Below, piece by piece: positions 1-6,838 of a stretch of DNA of 10,610 nucleotides. The first letter of the stretch is position 1. Every line of letters starts with the position of its first letter. The notes below the pieces were generated by a model, which did no database searches, was not told where the DNA came from, and was given only the letters and a program-made list of their open reading frames with translations. Position numbers and translations under genes: made by a program. This stretch comes from an uncultured Collinsella sp. (GTDB lineage Bacteria > Actinomycetota > Coriobacteriia > Coriobacteriales > Coriobacteriaceae). The stretch is taken from contig CAUGNZ010000048.1 of NCBI GenBank assembly GCA_959601045.1, positions 1-10,610 on the forward strand, given 5' to 3'.

Positions 1-72
1 CACCCAGCCGGGAGACAACGTGCTCGGAACCTTAAATAGCCTCCTCTCCAAACGGGCACGTTGAATGCACGG

Positions 73-78
73 TACAAT
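73..78 (+). promoter_or_regulatory. Putative -10 element (TACAAT) of the rRNA methyltransferase gene
   Basis: TACAAT matches the sigma-A -10 consensus at five of six positions and would give a leader of about 33 nt before the ATG at 119. No good -35 hexamer lies 16-18 bp upstream. The same hexamer precedes four other genes in the window in the correct orientation, which supports it. An AT-rich TTTAAT at 99-104 is an alternative -10. Confidence 0.4.
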
Positions 79-118
79 TGCTTCGGACTTTTCTTTTATT
101 TAATAGTGGGGTTAATTC

Positions 119-1567
119 ATGGCAGAATCTCGTGCGGAGCGTAAAGCTCGTCGTGCTTTGATCGAGGCGGCTGAGGGGTCGGAGGAGAAAAAATCTTCCA
201 AGAAATCCAAGTCGTCTCAGGATGCGAAGGGTAAGTCGGCGAAGGGCAAGGTTAAGACCAAGCGTTCTGGCTCTCGTCAGGGCGGGGATAAGGCGCCTCA
301 CGTTCGTTCCAAAGGCTCGCGCAAGGATTCGGCTCAGCCTGCGCGTAAGGCCGTGGATCCCAAGTCTCCCTGTTCGATCATGAAAGCTTGTGGTGGGTGT
401 ACGGCACTCAATCGTCCTTATAAGAAGCAGCTGGCGGCCAAGCAGGCTGCTATGGAGGAGCTGTTCGCTGAGCTCTGTGAGCGCGAGGGTGTTGCCGCGG
501 ATCCCATTCGCGGTATGGGTGTTACCTTGGGCGACCCGGGTAAATATCCTGCGCCGCGTGGCTTTCGTCATAAGGCTGCCACTCCCTTTGCTCCCGGTAA
601 GGAGGGCGCCATCCGTTGCGGTTTCTTTGAGCGCGGCACGCACAAGATCGTTGCCGTACCCGAATGCCCCGTCGAGGCACCGGGCGCCCGTCAGATTCTC
701 AACGGCATCGCGCGTGAAGCTGAGCGCCTGCACATTCCCGCCTTTAACGAGGACAAGCATCTGGGCTTGCTCCGCTATGCCGTCGTCCGCTGCGGTTGGC
801 GTACCGACCAGGTCATGGTCACGCTCGTAACCGCTCAGCGCGACTTGCCGCATGCGCAGGAGTTCTTTGAGGCTGTCGCCGCACTCAATCCGCACATCGT
901 CACCGTCGCCCAAAACATCAACGGACGCCCCGGCAACGCCATCCTCGGCGAGGAAACTCGCATCGTGTATGGCGCCGAATGCATGCGCGACCAGCTGCTC
1001 GGCTGCGAGTTCGATATCTCCCCCACCGCGTTTTATCAGACCAACCCGCAACAGACCGAGCTGCTCTATCAGCTCGCTATCGACGGCATGGATTTGCACC
1101 AGGGCGATGTGCTCATGGATGCCTACTGTGGCAGCGGTACCATCGGTCTTTGCGCCGCGAAGGATGCCCAGAACAAGGGTATCGGCATTATGCTGCTCGG
1201 CGTGGAGCGCAACCCGGCGGGCATTGCCGACGCACGTCGCAATGCCGAGCTCAACGGCCTCACCCGCAGCACTTGGTTTATGGCCGACGACGCCACCGAC
1301 TACATCCTAGATGCCGCCGACAACAACGAGCGGATCGATGTCCTTTCCATCGACCCGCCGCGCGCCGGCTCCACCCCCGAGTTCCTCGAAGCCGCCTGCG
1401 TACTCAAGCCGCGCCGCATCACCTATATCAGCTGCAACCCCGTGACCCAAGAGCGCGACCTGCACCAGCTCCTCGACGGAGGCTATCGCCTGCTCAAGAT
1501 CACGCCCGTCGACATGTTCCCCCATACCGACCACACCGAAACCGTAGCGGTCCTCGAGCGCCGCTAA
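119..1567 (+). CDS. rlmD: 23S rRNA (uracil-C5)-methyltransferase, RlmD/RumA (TrmA) family
   Basis: This SAM-dependent methyltransferase (482 aa) is predicted to methylate C5 of a uracil in 23S rRNA. Cysteines C85, C91, C94 (CxxxxxCxxC) and C183 match the [4Fe-4S] ligands of RumA-type enzymes. SPTAFYQTNP (301-310) is the family signature, DAYCGSGTIG (334-343) is SAM motif I, and E363 follows in GVERN. DPPR lies at 412-415. C439 in SCNP is the catalytic nucleophile, and E474 in the C-terminal DMFPHTDHTE stretch is the likely general base. Residues 1-80 are a Lys/Ser/Arg-rich, low-complexity extension with no TRAM domain that I can see, so RNA contact may come from this basic tail. The target base (U1939-type or U747-type) cannot be told from sequence. 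The ATG at 119 follows a modest GTGGGG ribosome-binding site. Codon use shifts from mixed or U-ending near the 5' end to C-ending at the 3' end. The gene converges on the PHP gene. Confidence 0.93.
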   Translation: MAESRAERKARRALIEAAEGSEEKKSSKKSKSSQDAKGKSAKGKVKTKRSGSRQGGDKAPHVRSKGSRKDSAQPARKAVDPKSPCSIMKACGGCTALNRPYKKQLAAKQAAMEELFAELCEREGVAADPIRGMGVTLGDPGKYPAPRGFRHKAATPFAPGKEGAIRCGFFERGTHKIVAVPECPVEAPGARQILNGIAREAERLHIPAFNEDKHLGLLRYAVVRCGWRTDQVMVTLVTAQRDLPHAQEFFEAVAALNPHIVTVAQNINGRPGNAILGEETRIVYGAECMRDQLLGCEFDISPTAFYQTNPQQTELLYQLAIDGMDLHQGDVLMDAYCGSGTIGLCAAKDAQNKGIGIMLLGVERNPAGIADARRNAELNGLTRSTWFMADDATDYILDAADNNERIDVLSIDPPRAGSTPEFLEAACVLKPRRITYISCNPVTQERDLHQLLDGGYRLLKITPVDMFPHTDHTETVAVLERR

Positions 1568-1595
1568 TCCACCCCGGTAGATTTTCGGGACAAGA

Positions 1596-1625
1596 AAGGG
1601 GGCGGCCCGTCTGGACCGCCCCCTT
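1596..1625. terminator. GC-rich hairpin between convergent genes
   Basis: AAGGGGGCGG (1596-1605) pairs perfectly with CCGCCCCCTT (1616-1625) around a 10-nt loop. It sits between the stop codons of the rRNA methyltransferase (+) and PHP (-) genes, as a shared bidirectional terminator would. The U tracts are weak: TTCGCTTGG follows on the plus side and CTTGT on the minus side after the stem. Termination in both directions is likely but not certain. Confidence 0.7.
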
Positions 1626-1645
1626 CGCTTGGTTTATGAACTCCG

Positions 1646-2467
1646 CTACATCCCCTTGCGCAGGTCACACACGCCGGCTGCCGCCATCTCGCGCAGCAGC
1701 GTCTCGCGGTCGCGCGTCACGATCAAATCCAGCGGGAAGTGAATCTCGTCGAGCATCTTGCGAGCGTAATCGAGCTTACCAATTGCCATGCCAATGTGCG
1801 CATCGGTCGAAACGCCAATGCCAACGCCAAGCTCAGCGCAACGCTCGGCGATCTTGCGGCATACAGCCCAATGCTCAGTGTCGACACCGTGTTCAAGACT
1901 ATGGTTGTTGATCTCGATGATCTTGTGCTTGGCCTTAGCCGCCAACAGCACCTCGTCGATATCGAACGGCACCCCCGAGCGACCCGCGTGGCCCAGCATG
2001 AACACCTTGGGGTGTTCCAAGGCGTTGATATACATCTCGGTCGCCTGGGCCAGCGTCGCGCCCTCAGCAATCTGCGGATTATGCACGCTTGTAACCAAAT
2101 AATCCAAATTACGCGTAACCAAATCGAACAGTGAATGCTGACGGCTGTACGAATCGCCGGCGATATCGAGCGTGACAGGAGTGTCCTCGCCAAACAGGCT
2201 TCCGTCCAGCGAAACGATATCGGCCTCGGCACCACGCAGCACCAGCACGCCGCTCCAAATGCGCGGCCAGATATCCTGGTTGATAAAGAATTGGTAACTG
2301 CGCAGGTCATTGGGGCAAGCCGTAACCATAGAGCTCAGATGGTCGGCAGATCCGAGCACCTGCAGGCCACGCTCTGCCGCCCAGTACACATTCTCCTCAA
2401 TGGTCGAATATGCATGCGCAGAGAACATCGTATGGGTATGAATGTCACAAGAAAGCAGGTAGGGCAT
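1646..2467 (-). CDS. PHP-domain metal-dependent phosphoesterase (YcdX-like)
   Basis: This 273-aa protein is a complete single PHP domain, a TIM-barrel-like fold that hydrolyses phosphoesters with a multinuclear metal centre. The candidate ligands follow the YcdX pattern: H10 and H12 (HTH), H18, H43 (SADH), E81, H129 (SVHN), H160, D222 and H224 (STDAH). All nine are present, so an active hydrolase is expected. The substrate is unknown. PHP enzymes of this size include histidinol-phosphatases (HisK), but no his genes are nearby. The start at 2467 is fixed by an AAGGAG ribosome-binding site at 2473-2478, 5 nt upstream. It lies downstream of the aminotransferase on the same strand, but the 165-bp gap has candidate promoters of its own. 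No signal peptide or membrane segment is evident, so it should be cytoplasmic. Confidence 0.9.
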   Translation of the reverse strand: MPYLLSCDIHTHTMFSAHAYSTIEENVYWAAERGLQVLGSADHLSSMVTACPNDLRSYQFFINQDIWPRIWSGVLVLRGAEADIVSLDGSLFGEDTPVTLDIAGDSYSRQHSLFDLVTRNLDYLVTSVHNPQIAEGATLAQATEMYINALEHPKVFMLGHAGRSGVPFDIDEVLLAAKAKHKIIEINNHSLEHGVDTEHWAVCRKIAERCAELGVGIGVSTDAHIGMAIGKLDYARKMLDEIHFPLDLIVTRDRETLLREMAAAGVCDLRKGM

Positions 2468-2504
2468 CAGGTCTCCTTATCTGGCACGGCCGTCGCTTAT
2501 ATTC

Positions 2505-2534
2505 ATTGTACGCATAGCCTTCGATAGTCGTAAA
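2505..2534 (-). promoter_or_regulatory. Putative proximal promoter of the PHP gene
   Basis: On the minus strand TTTACG (2529-2534, four of six matches to the -35 consensus) is followed after 18 bp by TACAAT (2505-2510, five of six matches to the -10 consensus). The leader would be about 30 nt. A second TACAAT lies further upstream at 2610-2615, so which one is used is open. Confidence 0.4.
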
Positions 2535-2567
2535 ACCACTCCATCCCAAAGACACAACGTCCATGAC

Positions 2568-2598
2568 AACGGGGTCCGGCTTAACACCAAACCCCGTT
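2568..2598. repeat. Inverted repeat in the PHP gene leader region
   Basis: AACGGGGT (2568-2575) and ACCCCGTT (2591-2598) form a perfect 8-bp stem around a 15-nt loop. No U tract follows on the minus strand, so it is a poor intrinsic terminator for the aminotransferase gene. If transcription starts at the upstream TACAAT (2610-2615), the stem would be in the PHP mRNA leader. Confidence 0.5.
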
Positions 2599-2609
2599 TC
2601 ACGTAAAAC

Positions 2610-2636
2610 ATTGTAGGCAGAGCGCTTTACTTTTAA
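2610..2636 (-). promoter_or_regulatory. Putative distal promoter of the PHP gene
   Basis: On the minus strand TTAAAA (about 2632-2637, overlapping the aminotransferase stop codon) is followed after 16 bp by TACAAT (2610-2615). It would give a leader of roughly 135 nt that contains the 2568-2598 inverted repeat. Confidence 0.3.
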
Positions 2637-3817
2637 CGATACTCGTCCGCCAACTGTTTCCAAGCGGGTAGCGAATTGACAATCGTTTCGTAACTCACGC
2701 AATAGCCCAGGCGGAACCAACCCGGCATACCAAAGCTGTCCGAAGGAACCGCAAGCAGCTCATACTTCTTTGCGCGCTCGCAAAACGCATTCGCATCGGG
2801 CTCCAACGCTTTCACCCATAGGTAGAACGCGCCATCCGGCTCAACATAGGCGTAGCCGTACTCCGCTAGTGCGTCGGTAAGCGCGGTGCGGTTGCGTGCA
2901 TAGGCCTCAACGTCACTCGGCTCATCGATGCAGTCGATAATTACGCGCTGGAAGAGCGCCGGCGCGCACACGAAGCCCAGCGTACGGGCGGCACCGGCAA
3001 CGGCGGGCATTAGACGATCTGCCTGAGGATTCGTATTGGGAACAAGAATCCATCCCACGCGCTCGCCCGGCAGCGAAAGCGACTTAGAATACGAGTAGCA
3101 CACCACGGTGTTCTCGTAGATCGAGGGCACCCAAGGCACCTCGGCACCGTACACGATCTCGCGGTACGGCTCATCAGAAATGAGCATAATCGGATTCTCG
3201 GGATCGCGCTGAGCGTTGGCCTCGCGCAGAACATTGGCCAGCCGCGTCAGCGTGTCGCGCGTATATACGGCACCGGTCGGGTTGTTGGGCGAGTCGATAA
3301 TGACGGCAGTCGTCTTATCGGTAATCGCCTTGAGCACGTTGTCCACGCTCAGCTGGAACGTATCTTCATCGGCGAGCGCCTCAACACACGCGCAGCCGGC
3401 CTTCTCAATCCAAACGCGATACTCCGGAAAGTACGGGGCGATAACAATAACCTCGTCGCCCGGGTTCGTAACGGCGTTGAGCGTGCAGGTGAGCGAAGCC
3501 GCGGCACCCACCGTCATAAAGACGTCTTTGCCCTCATAGTTCGTTCCAAAGCGGCGGTTGAGCGATTCGGCGACGGCTGCTCGACATTGCGGCAGGCCCG
3601 GGGCGGGGGTGTAGCCGTGCAACTGGTCACTCGGCAGCCCCAAGGCCTTCTTAATGGACTCCGCCACGGCAGCCGGCGCCGGAACACTCGGGTTGCCCAG
3701 CGAAAAATCGAATACGTTCTCCGCACCGATCTGCGCCTTGCGCTCAAGGCCATAGCTAAAAATCTCACGGATGATGGAGCTTTCCGCACCGCGAGCAAAC
3801 ATAGTTTCGTTGATCAT
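2633..3817 (-). CDS. PLP-dependent class I/II aminotransferase (aspartate aminotransferase-like)
   Basis: This 394-aa, fold-type I enzyme transfers an amino group between an amino acid and a 2-oxo acid using pyridoxal phosphate. Visible motifs are SLGNPSVPAP near residue 40, GYTPAPGLP at 68-76, the SPNNPTG signature at 176-182, D215 and Y218 in SDEPY, the PLP Schiff-base lysine K245 in SYSKSLSLPGERVGW, and R369 in WFRLGY, the usual substrate-carboxylate arginine. All key residues are present. The amino acid used cannot be read from the sequence. The reading frame stays open to an ATG at 3916, but I place the start at 3817 (MINETMFARG). An AAAGGGG ribosome-binding site lies 5 nt upstream of it, and the extra 33 codons run into a palindromic repeat and across a candidate promoter. 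The upstream ftsH transcript ends in its own terminator, so this is probably a separate transcription unit. Confidence 0.92.
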   Translation of the reverse strand: MINETMFARGAESSIIREIFSYGLERKAQIGAENVFDFSLGNPSVPAPAAVAESIKKALGLPSDQLHGYTPAPGLPQCRAAVAESLNRRFGTNYEGKDVFMTVGAAASLTCTLNAVTNPGDEVIVIAPYFPEYRVWIEKAGCACVEALADEDTFQLSVDNVLKAITDKTTAVIIDSPNNPTGAVYTRDTLTRLANVLREANAQRDPENPIMLISDEPYREIVYGAEVPWVPSIYENTVVCYSYSKSLSLPGERVGWILVPNTNPQADRLMPAVAGAARTLGFVCAPALFQRVIIDCIDEPSDVEAYARNRTALTDALAEYGYAYVEPDGAFYLWVKALEPDANAFCERAKKYELLAVPSDSFGMPGWFRLGYCVSYETIVNSLPAWKQLADEYR

Positions 3818-3822
3818 CTGTT

Positions 3823-3829
3823 CCCCTTT
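3823..3829 (-). promoter_or_regulatory. Ribosome-binding site fixing the aminotransferase start
   Basis: AAAGGGG on the minus strand lies 5 nt before the ATG at 3817. This decides between that start and the in-frame ATG at 3916, which falls in the right arm of the palindrome. Confidence 0.75.
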
Positions 3830-3841
3830 CGCATAGGCGCT

Positions 3842-3847
3842 ATTGTA
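3842..3847 (-). promoter_or_regulatory. Putative -10 element (TACAAT) of the aminotransferase gene
   Basis: TACAAT on the minus strand would give a leader of about 18 nt including the ribosome-binding site. The -35 position (about 3865-3870, CAGCAC) is poor. The palindrome begins about 6 bp further upstream, at 3876. Confidence 0.4.
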
Positions 3848-3875
3848 CGCTTTAGCTGAGCAAAGTGCTGCAGCA

Positions 3876-3939
3876 ATGTTGATTGGGGACAGACTTAAAT
3901 GCGTGAAAACGCTCATTTAAGTCTGTCCCCAATCAACAT
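3876..3939. repeat. 26-bp perfect inverted repeat, GGGGACAGAC-type palindrome (REPIN-like)
   Basis: The left arm 3876-3901 and right arm 3914-3939 are exact reverse complements over 26 bp. They are separated by 12 nt containing a second small stem, GCGT (3901-3904) with ACGC (3909-3912), closed by a GAAA loop. The arms carry TTGGGGACAGACTTAAATG and its complement. From memory, GGGGACAGAC / GTCTGTCCCC motifs are dispersed in many bacterial genomes and often lie near REP-associated (Y1, IS200-like) transposases, so a mobile non-autonomous element is the best guess. It lies between the ftsH terminator and the aminotransferase promoter. No transposase gene is in the window. It lacks a downstream U tract, so it is not a typical terminator. 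Confidence 0.85.
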
Positions 3940-3945
3940 ATCGCT

Positions 3946-3985
3946 CAAAAGAAAAAGCCTCCACAGGTTTCCCCGCAGAGGCTTT
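3946..3985 (-). terminator. Rho-independent terminator of the hpt-ftsH operon
   Basis: On the minus strand AAAGCCTC (3978-3985) pairs with GAGGCTTT (3954-3961), with partial pairing inside the loop, followed by the U-rich run TTTTTCTTTTG. It begins 11 nt past the ftsH stop codon. This is the best-formed intrinsic terminator in the window. Confidence 0.9.
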
Positions 3986-3996
3986 CGCTACAAGAA

Positions 3997-6135
3997 CTAT
4001 TTGTCGGCGTCGGTGTTGCCGTCAGCGTTGACAGCATTGCCATCACCGGCATCATCGGATGCGGCTTCGGCATCCTCCTGCATGGCCGCCTGCGCAAAGG
4101 CCGCGGCATCAGCCGCCAGCTCCTCCTCGCTCATACGAGGCGCGCGCTTCTTGGTCGGCATGCCGGCCGCCTTGGCATTGCGCCCCTCCTTGGCCGCCAG
4201 GATATCGCCCTCGCGCTCAAGGTAGGCGTCCCACTCGTTATCGAGCAGGGCATTCACGGCATCGCCCTCGACAGTCTCGCGCTCAAGCAGCACCTTCGCC
4301 ATCAGATCGAGCTGATCGCGACGGGCGTCCAGGATCTCGACCGCACGACGATGGGCCTCACGCATAATGCGCTGAACCTCGATATCGATGCGGCGCGCCG
4401 TCTCCTCGGAGTAATCCTGGTGATCGGCGTAATCGCGACCAAGGAATACCTGATGCTGCGCCTCACCAAACACTTGCGTACCCAGTTCCTCGCTCATGCC
4501 CAGGCGCGTGACCATCTCGCGCGCCATCTTGGTCGCGCGCTCCAGATCGTTGCTCGCGCCCGACGTGATGTCGTCGCACATGAGCTCCTCGGCAACGCGA
4601 CCGCCCAAGAACACGGCGAGCTCGTCGAGCATCTCGTTCTTGGTCTTGAGGAAGTGATCCTCCTGCGGAAGCTGCAGTGTGTAGCCCAGGGCCTGACCGC
4701 GGCTGACGATCGAGATCTTATGAACCGGATCGGAGTGCTCCAGGATGTGGCCCACCAAAGCGTGACCGCTCTCATGGTAGGCAATCGTGGTGCGCTCGGC
4801 CTCGGTCATCACGCGACCCTTGCGTTGCGGTCCGGCAATCACGCGCTCCATCGACTCCTCGACCTCGTCCATCGAGATCACGGAACGATGACGGCGAGCG
4901 GCCAGCAGCGCAGACTCGTTGAGCAGGTTCGCCAAATCGGCGCCGGTGAAGCCAACGGTCATCTGGGCGAGCTTCTCAAACTTCACATCCTCGTCCATCG
5001 GCTTGTTCTCGGCATGCACGCGCAAGATCTGCTCGCGGCCCTTCACATCCGGACGGTCGACCGTAACCTGACGGTCAAAACGGCCGGGACGCAGCAATGC
5101 CGGATCCAGGATGTCAGGACGGTTGGTCGCAGCGATCAGGATGACCGACTCGCTTTCCTCAAAGCCGTCCATCTCGACCAGCAGCTGGTTGAGCGTCTGC
5201 TCGCGCTCGTCGTGACCGCCGCCCAAGCCAGCTCCGCGCTGACGTCCCACGGCATCGATCTCGTCAATAAAGATGATTGACGGAGCCTGAGACTTGGCCT
5301 CCTTAAAGAGGTCACGCACACGGCTGGCGCCGACACCCACGAACATCTCGACAAAGTCGGAACCCGAGATGCTAAAGAACGGCACGCCCGCCTCGCCGGC
5401 AACGGCCTTGGCCAGCAACGTTTTACCGGTGCCCGGAGGGCCCACCAGCAACACGCCACGCGGGATCTTGGCGCCCAGCTTGCGATAGCGATCCGGATCG
5501 CTCAAAAAGTCACGGATCTCCTCGAGCTGCTCGACTGCCTCGTCCACGCCGGCAACGTCCTCGAACTTGACCTTGGGACGCGTAGCCTCGTTGGTCTTGG
5601 CATTGGTCTTGCCAAACTGCATGTTCCTATTATTGGCGCCCATCATCTGGCGCATAAAGTAGAACATGATGGCGATCAGGGCAATCGTCGGCAGCACACT
5701 CATCGCTAAGTCGCCCCAAAAATCGGGGTCGTTGGTGTTGACGATGTACTTGGTGTCGGGGTGCTCCGCCATAAGCTCGGCAAGCGAATCGGAGCCGACA
5801 TAGGTCGAGGAGAAGCTCTTGAGCTCGCTCGTATCACCCTTGTCCTTTTTCGTCTTCCAGTAATGACCCGCCACGCTTCCGTCTTGAACCGTATAGGTCA
5901 AATCTTCGACGCGATCCTGCTTAATGGCGTTGACCATCTCGCTCGTCGCGAGCTTTACGGTATTGCTGGAATTGGCAAAGCCGGAGCCCATGTTAAAGAA
6001 GGCGTAGCCCAGAAGCGCGCAAGCCAAAATAAAATACAGCCAGCCCGTACGCGTGGGCTTCTTGCCTCCGGGCATCCCCGGGATCTTAGGCTCCCGGGGA
6101 GTCTGGGAATTGTTATCGTTACGGTCGTCGGGCAT
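3997..6135 (-). CDS. ftsH: ATP-dependent zinc metalloprotease FtsH
   Basis: FtsH is a membrane-anchored hexameric AAA+ protease that degrades misfolded membrane proteins and some short-lived regulators. The 712-aa protein has two membrane segments (about 31-50 and 142-163) flanking an extracytoplasmic domain. The AAA module has Walker A GPPGTGKT (232-239), the pore FVG (265-267), Walker B IIFIDEID (287-294) and a second region of homology near 337-356 with two Arg fingers in LRPGRFDR. The zinc protease domain has HESGH (H454, E455, H458) and the third ligand D530 in SGASNDLE. All catalytic residues are intact. Residues 655-712 form an Ala/Asp/Glu-rich, probably disordered tail. The ATG at 6135 lies one base after the hpt stop codon. 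The ribosome-binding site GGAGG (6148-6152) is inside the hpt 3' end with a longish 12-nt spacing, so translational coupling to hpt is likely. Confidence 0.98.
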   Translation of the reverse strand: MPDDRNDNNSQTPREPKIPGMPGGKKPTRTGWLYFILACALLGYAFFNMGSGFANSSNTVKLATSEMVNAIKQDRVEDLTYTVQDGSVAGHYWKTKKDKGDTSELKSFSSTYVGSDSLAELMAEHPDTKYIVNTNDPDFWGDLAMSVLPTIALIAIMFYFMRQMMGANNRNMQFGKTNAKTNEATRPKVKFEDVAGVDEAVEQLEEIRDFLSDPDRYRKLGAKIPRGVLLVGPPGTGKTLLAKAVAGEAGVPFFSISGSDFVEMFVGVGASRVRDLFKEAKSQAPSIIFIDEIDAVGRQRGAGLGGGHDEREQTLNQLLVEMDGFEESESVILIAATNRPDILDPALLRPGRFDRQVTVDRPDVKGREQILRVHAENKPMDEDVKFEKLAQMTVGFTGADLANLLNESALLAARRHRSVISMDEVEESMERVIAGPQRKGRVMTEAERTTIAYHESGHALVGHILEHSDPVHKISIVSRGQALGYTLQLPQEDHFLKTKNEMLDELAVFLGGRVAEELMCDDITSGASNDLERATKMAREMVTRLGMSEELGTQVFGEAQHQVFLGRDYADHQDYSEETARRIDIEVQRIMREAHRRAVEILDARRDQLDLMAKVLLERETVEGDAVNALLDNEWDAYLEREGDILAAKEGRNAKAAGMPTKKRAPRMSEEELAADAAAFAQAAMQEDAEAASDDAGDGNAVNADGNTDADK

Positions 6136-6136
6136 C

Positions 6137-6685
6137 TTACGAATAAACCTCCGGTTTCAAAATGCCCAGATACGGAAGGTTACGATAGCGCTCGGCATAG
6201 TCGAGGCCGTAGCCCACCACAAAGGCATCGGGGCAATGGGTTCCAACATACTTGGGCGTGACGGCCGAGGTACGGTCCTCAACGTCCTTCCATAGGAAGG
6301 CGGCGACCTCCAGAGAAGCGGGCTTGCGGCTCTCGAGGTTCTTCATCAGGTACTTGAGGGTCAGGCCCGAGTCCAGAATGTCCTCGACGATCAGCACGTC
6401 GCGACCACGGATGTCGATATCCAGGTCCTTAATGATACGCACGATACCCGAAGACTTCACACCGTCGCCATAGCTCGAAACAGCCATGAAATCGATGTTG
6501 GTCGGCAGCTCGATCTTGCGCATCAGGTCGCCCATAAAGACCACGGCGCCGCGCAGGACCGCAATCAGTACCAGATCCTTACCCGCGTAGTCGCGAGTAA
6601 TCTGCTCGCCTAGGCGAGAGACGATACCGTCGATATCCTCCTGCGTAAACAGAACCTTCTCGATATCCGGATGTTGAGAAGCCAT
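6137..6685 (-). CDS. hpt: Hypoxanthine phosphoribosyltransferase
   Basis: This cytoplasmic purine-salvage enzyme converts hypoxanthine (and often guanine) plus PRPP to IMP (GMP) and pyrophosphate. The 182-aa protein is the usual bacterial length. It shows the LRG pyrophosphate loop (44-46), the flexible SSYGDG loop (70-75), the PRPP-binding motif VLIVEDILDSGLTL (97-110) with acidic E101 and D102, K133 in LWK, which should contact the purine O6, and VGYGLDY (157-163) with D162. The start at 6685 has an AAGAAAGGG ribosome-binding site 5 nt upstream. It lies between tilS and ftsH in the conserved tilS-hpt-ftsH order. A 147-bp gap with an extended -10 element separates it from tilS, so it can probably be transcribed without tilS, while ftsH follows immediately. 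Confidence 0.97.
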   Translation of the reverse strand: MASQHPDIEKVLFTQEDIDGIVSRLGEQITRDYAGKDLVLIAVLRGAVVFMGDLMRKIELPTNIDFMAVSSYGDGVKSSGIVRIIKDLDIDIRGRDVLIVEDILDSGLTLKYLMKNLESRKPASLEVAAFLWKDVEDRTSAVTPKYVGTHCPDAFVVGYGLDYAERYRNLPYLGILKPEVYS

Positions 6686-6741
6686 GACAACCCTTTCTTG
6701 TGCTTATCGCCCACGCACCGCCGCATGGACGCGAACTACAC

Positions 6742-6750
6742 ATTCTAGCA
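6742..6750 (-). promoter_or_regulatory. Putative extended -10 promoter of hpt-ftsH
   Basis: Minus-strand TGC followed by TAGAAT (6742-6747) is an extended -10 element, predicting a start near 6735 and a leader of about 50 nt. The -35 position carries only a weak TGGTAA, which an extended -10 can tolerate. It abuts an inverted repeat at 6751-6781. Confidence 0.5.
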
Positions 6751-6781
6751 GCGCACGGGGTATATTTACCAGCACGTGCGC
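6751..6781. repeat. Nested inverted repeat at the hpt promoter
   Basis: GCGCACG (6751-6757) and CGTGCGC (6775-6781) form the outer arms. GGTA (6759-6762) and TACC (6767-6770) form an inner pair. GCACGTGC (6772-6779) is itself an 8-bp palindrome. The repeat covers the -35 region of the putative hpt promoter. It could be an operator or a tilS 3'-end structure, but no U tract follows it. Confidence 0.45.
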
Positions 6782-6813
6782 CATCAGCGCGGGAATACCG
6801 TCAACGTCGCACA

Positions 6814-6838
6814 GAATAGCTGGCGCGAAGCGCTATTC
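6814..6838. repeat. Stem-loop at the tilS stop codon
   Basis: GAATAGC (6814-6820) and GCTATTC (6832-6838) are perfect 7-bp arms overlapping the tilS stop codon (6833-6835), with extra GCGC pairing possible inside. The minus-strand sequence after the stem (TGTGC) is not U-rich. A weak or Rho-assisted tilS 3' end is possible. Confidence 0.4.

Noticed and set aside
2..64. Possible C-terminal end of an upstream plus-strand gene (open frame ending in TGA at 62-64)
   Set aside because: The 20 codons look codon-like (ending LLSKRAR), but the fragment is too short to distinguish from chance and its start is outside the window.
32..1099. Long minus-strand open frame (355 codons) opposite the rRNA methyltransferase gene
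   Set aside because: It lies wholly antisense to a gene with all catalytic motifs, has no recognisable domain, and is explained by high-GC codon structure.
2445..2564. Minus-strand 39-codon frame between the aminotransferase and PHP genes, overlapping the PHP start
   Set aside because: There is no ribosome-binding site before its ATG at 2564, and it covers the likely PHP promoter and ribosome-binding site.
1646..3817. PHP phosphoesterase plus aminotransferase as a histidine-biosynthesis pair (HisK with HisC)
   Set aside because: The aminotransferase looks aspartate aminotransferase-like rather than HisC-like, the genes are 165 bp apart with separate promoters, and no other his gene is present.
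3818..3916. N-terminal extension of the aminotransferase to the ATG at 3916
   Set aside because: The extra residues are encoded by the palindrome and the promoter-like region, and a good ribosome-binding site precedes the ATG at 3817.
4351..5280. Long plus-strand open frame (309 codons) opposite ftsH
   Set aside because: It is the antisense shadow of the highly conserved AAA and protease domains, with no supporting motif.
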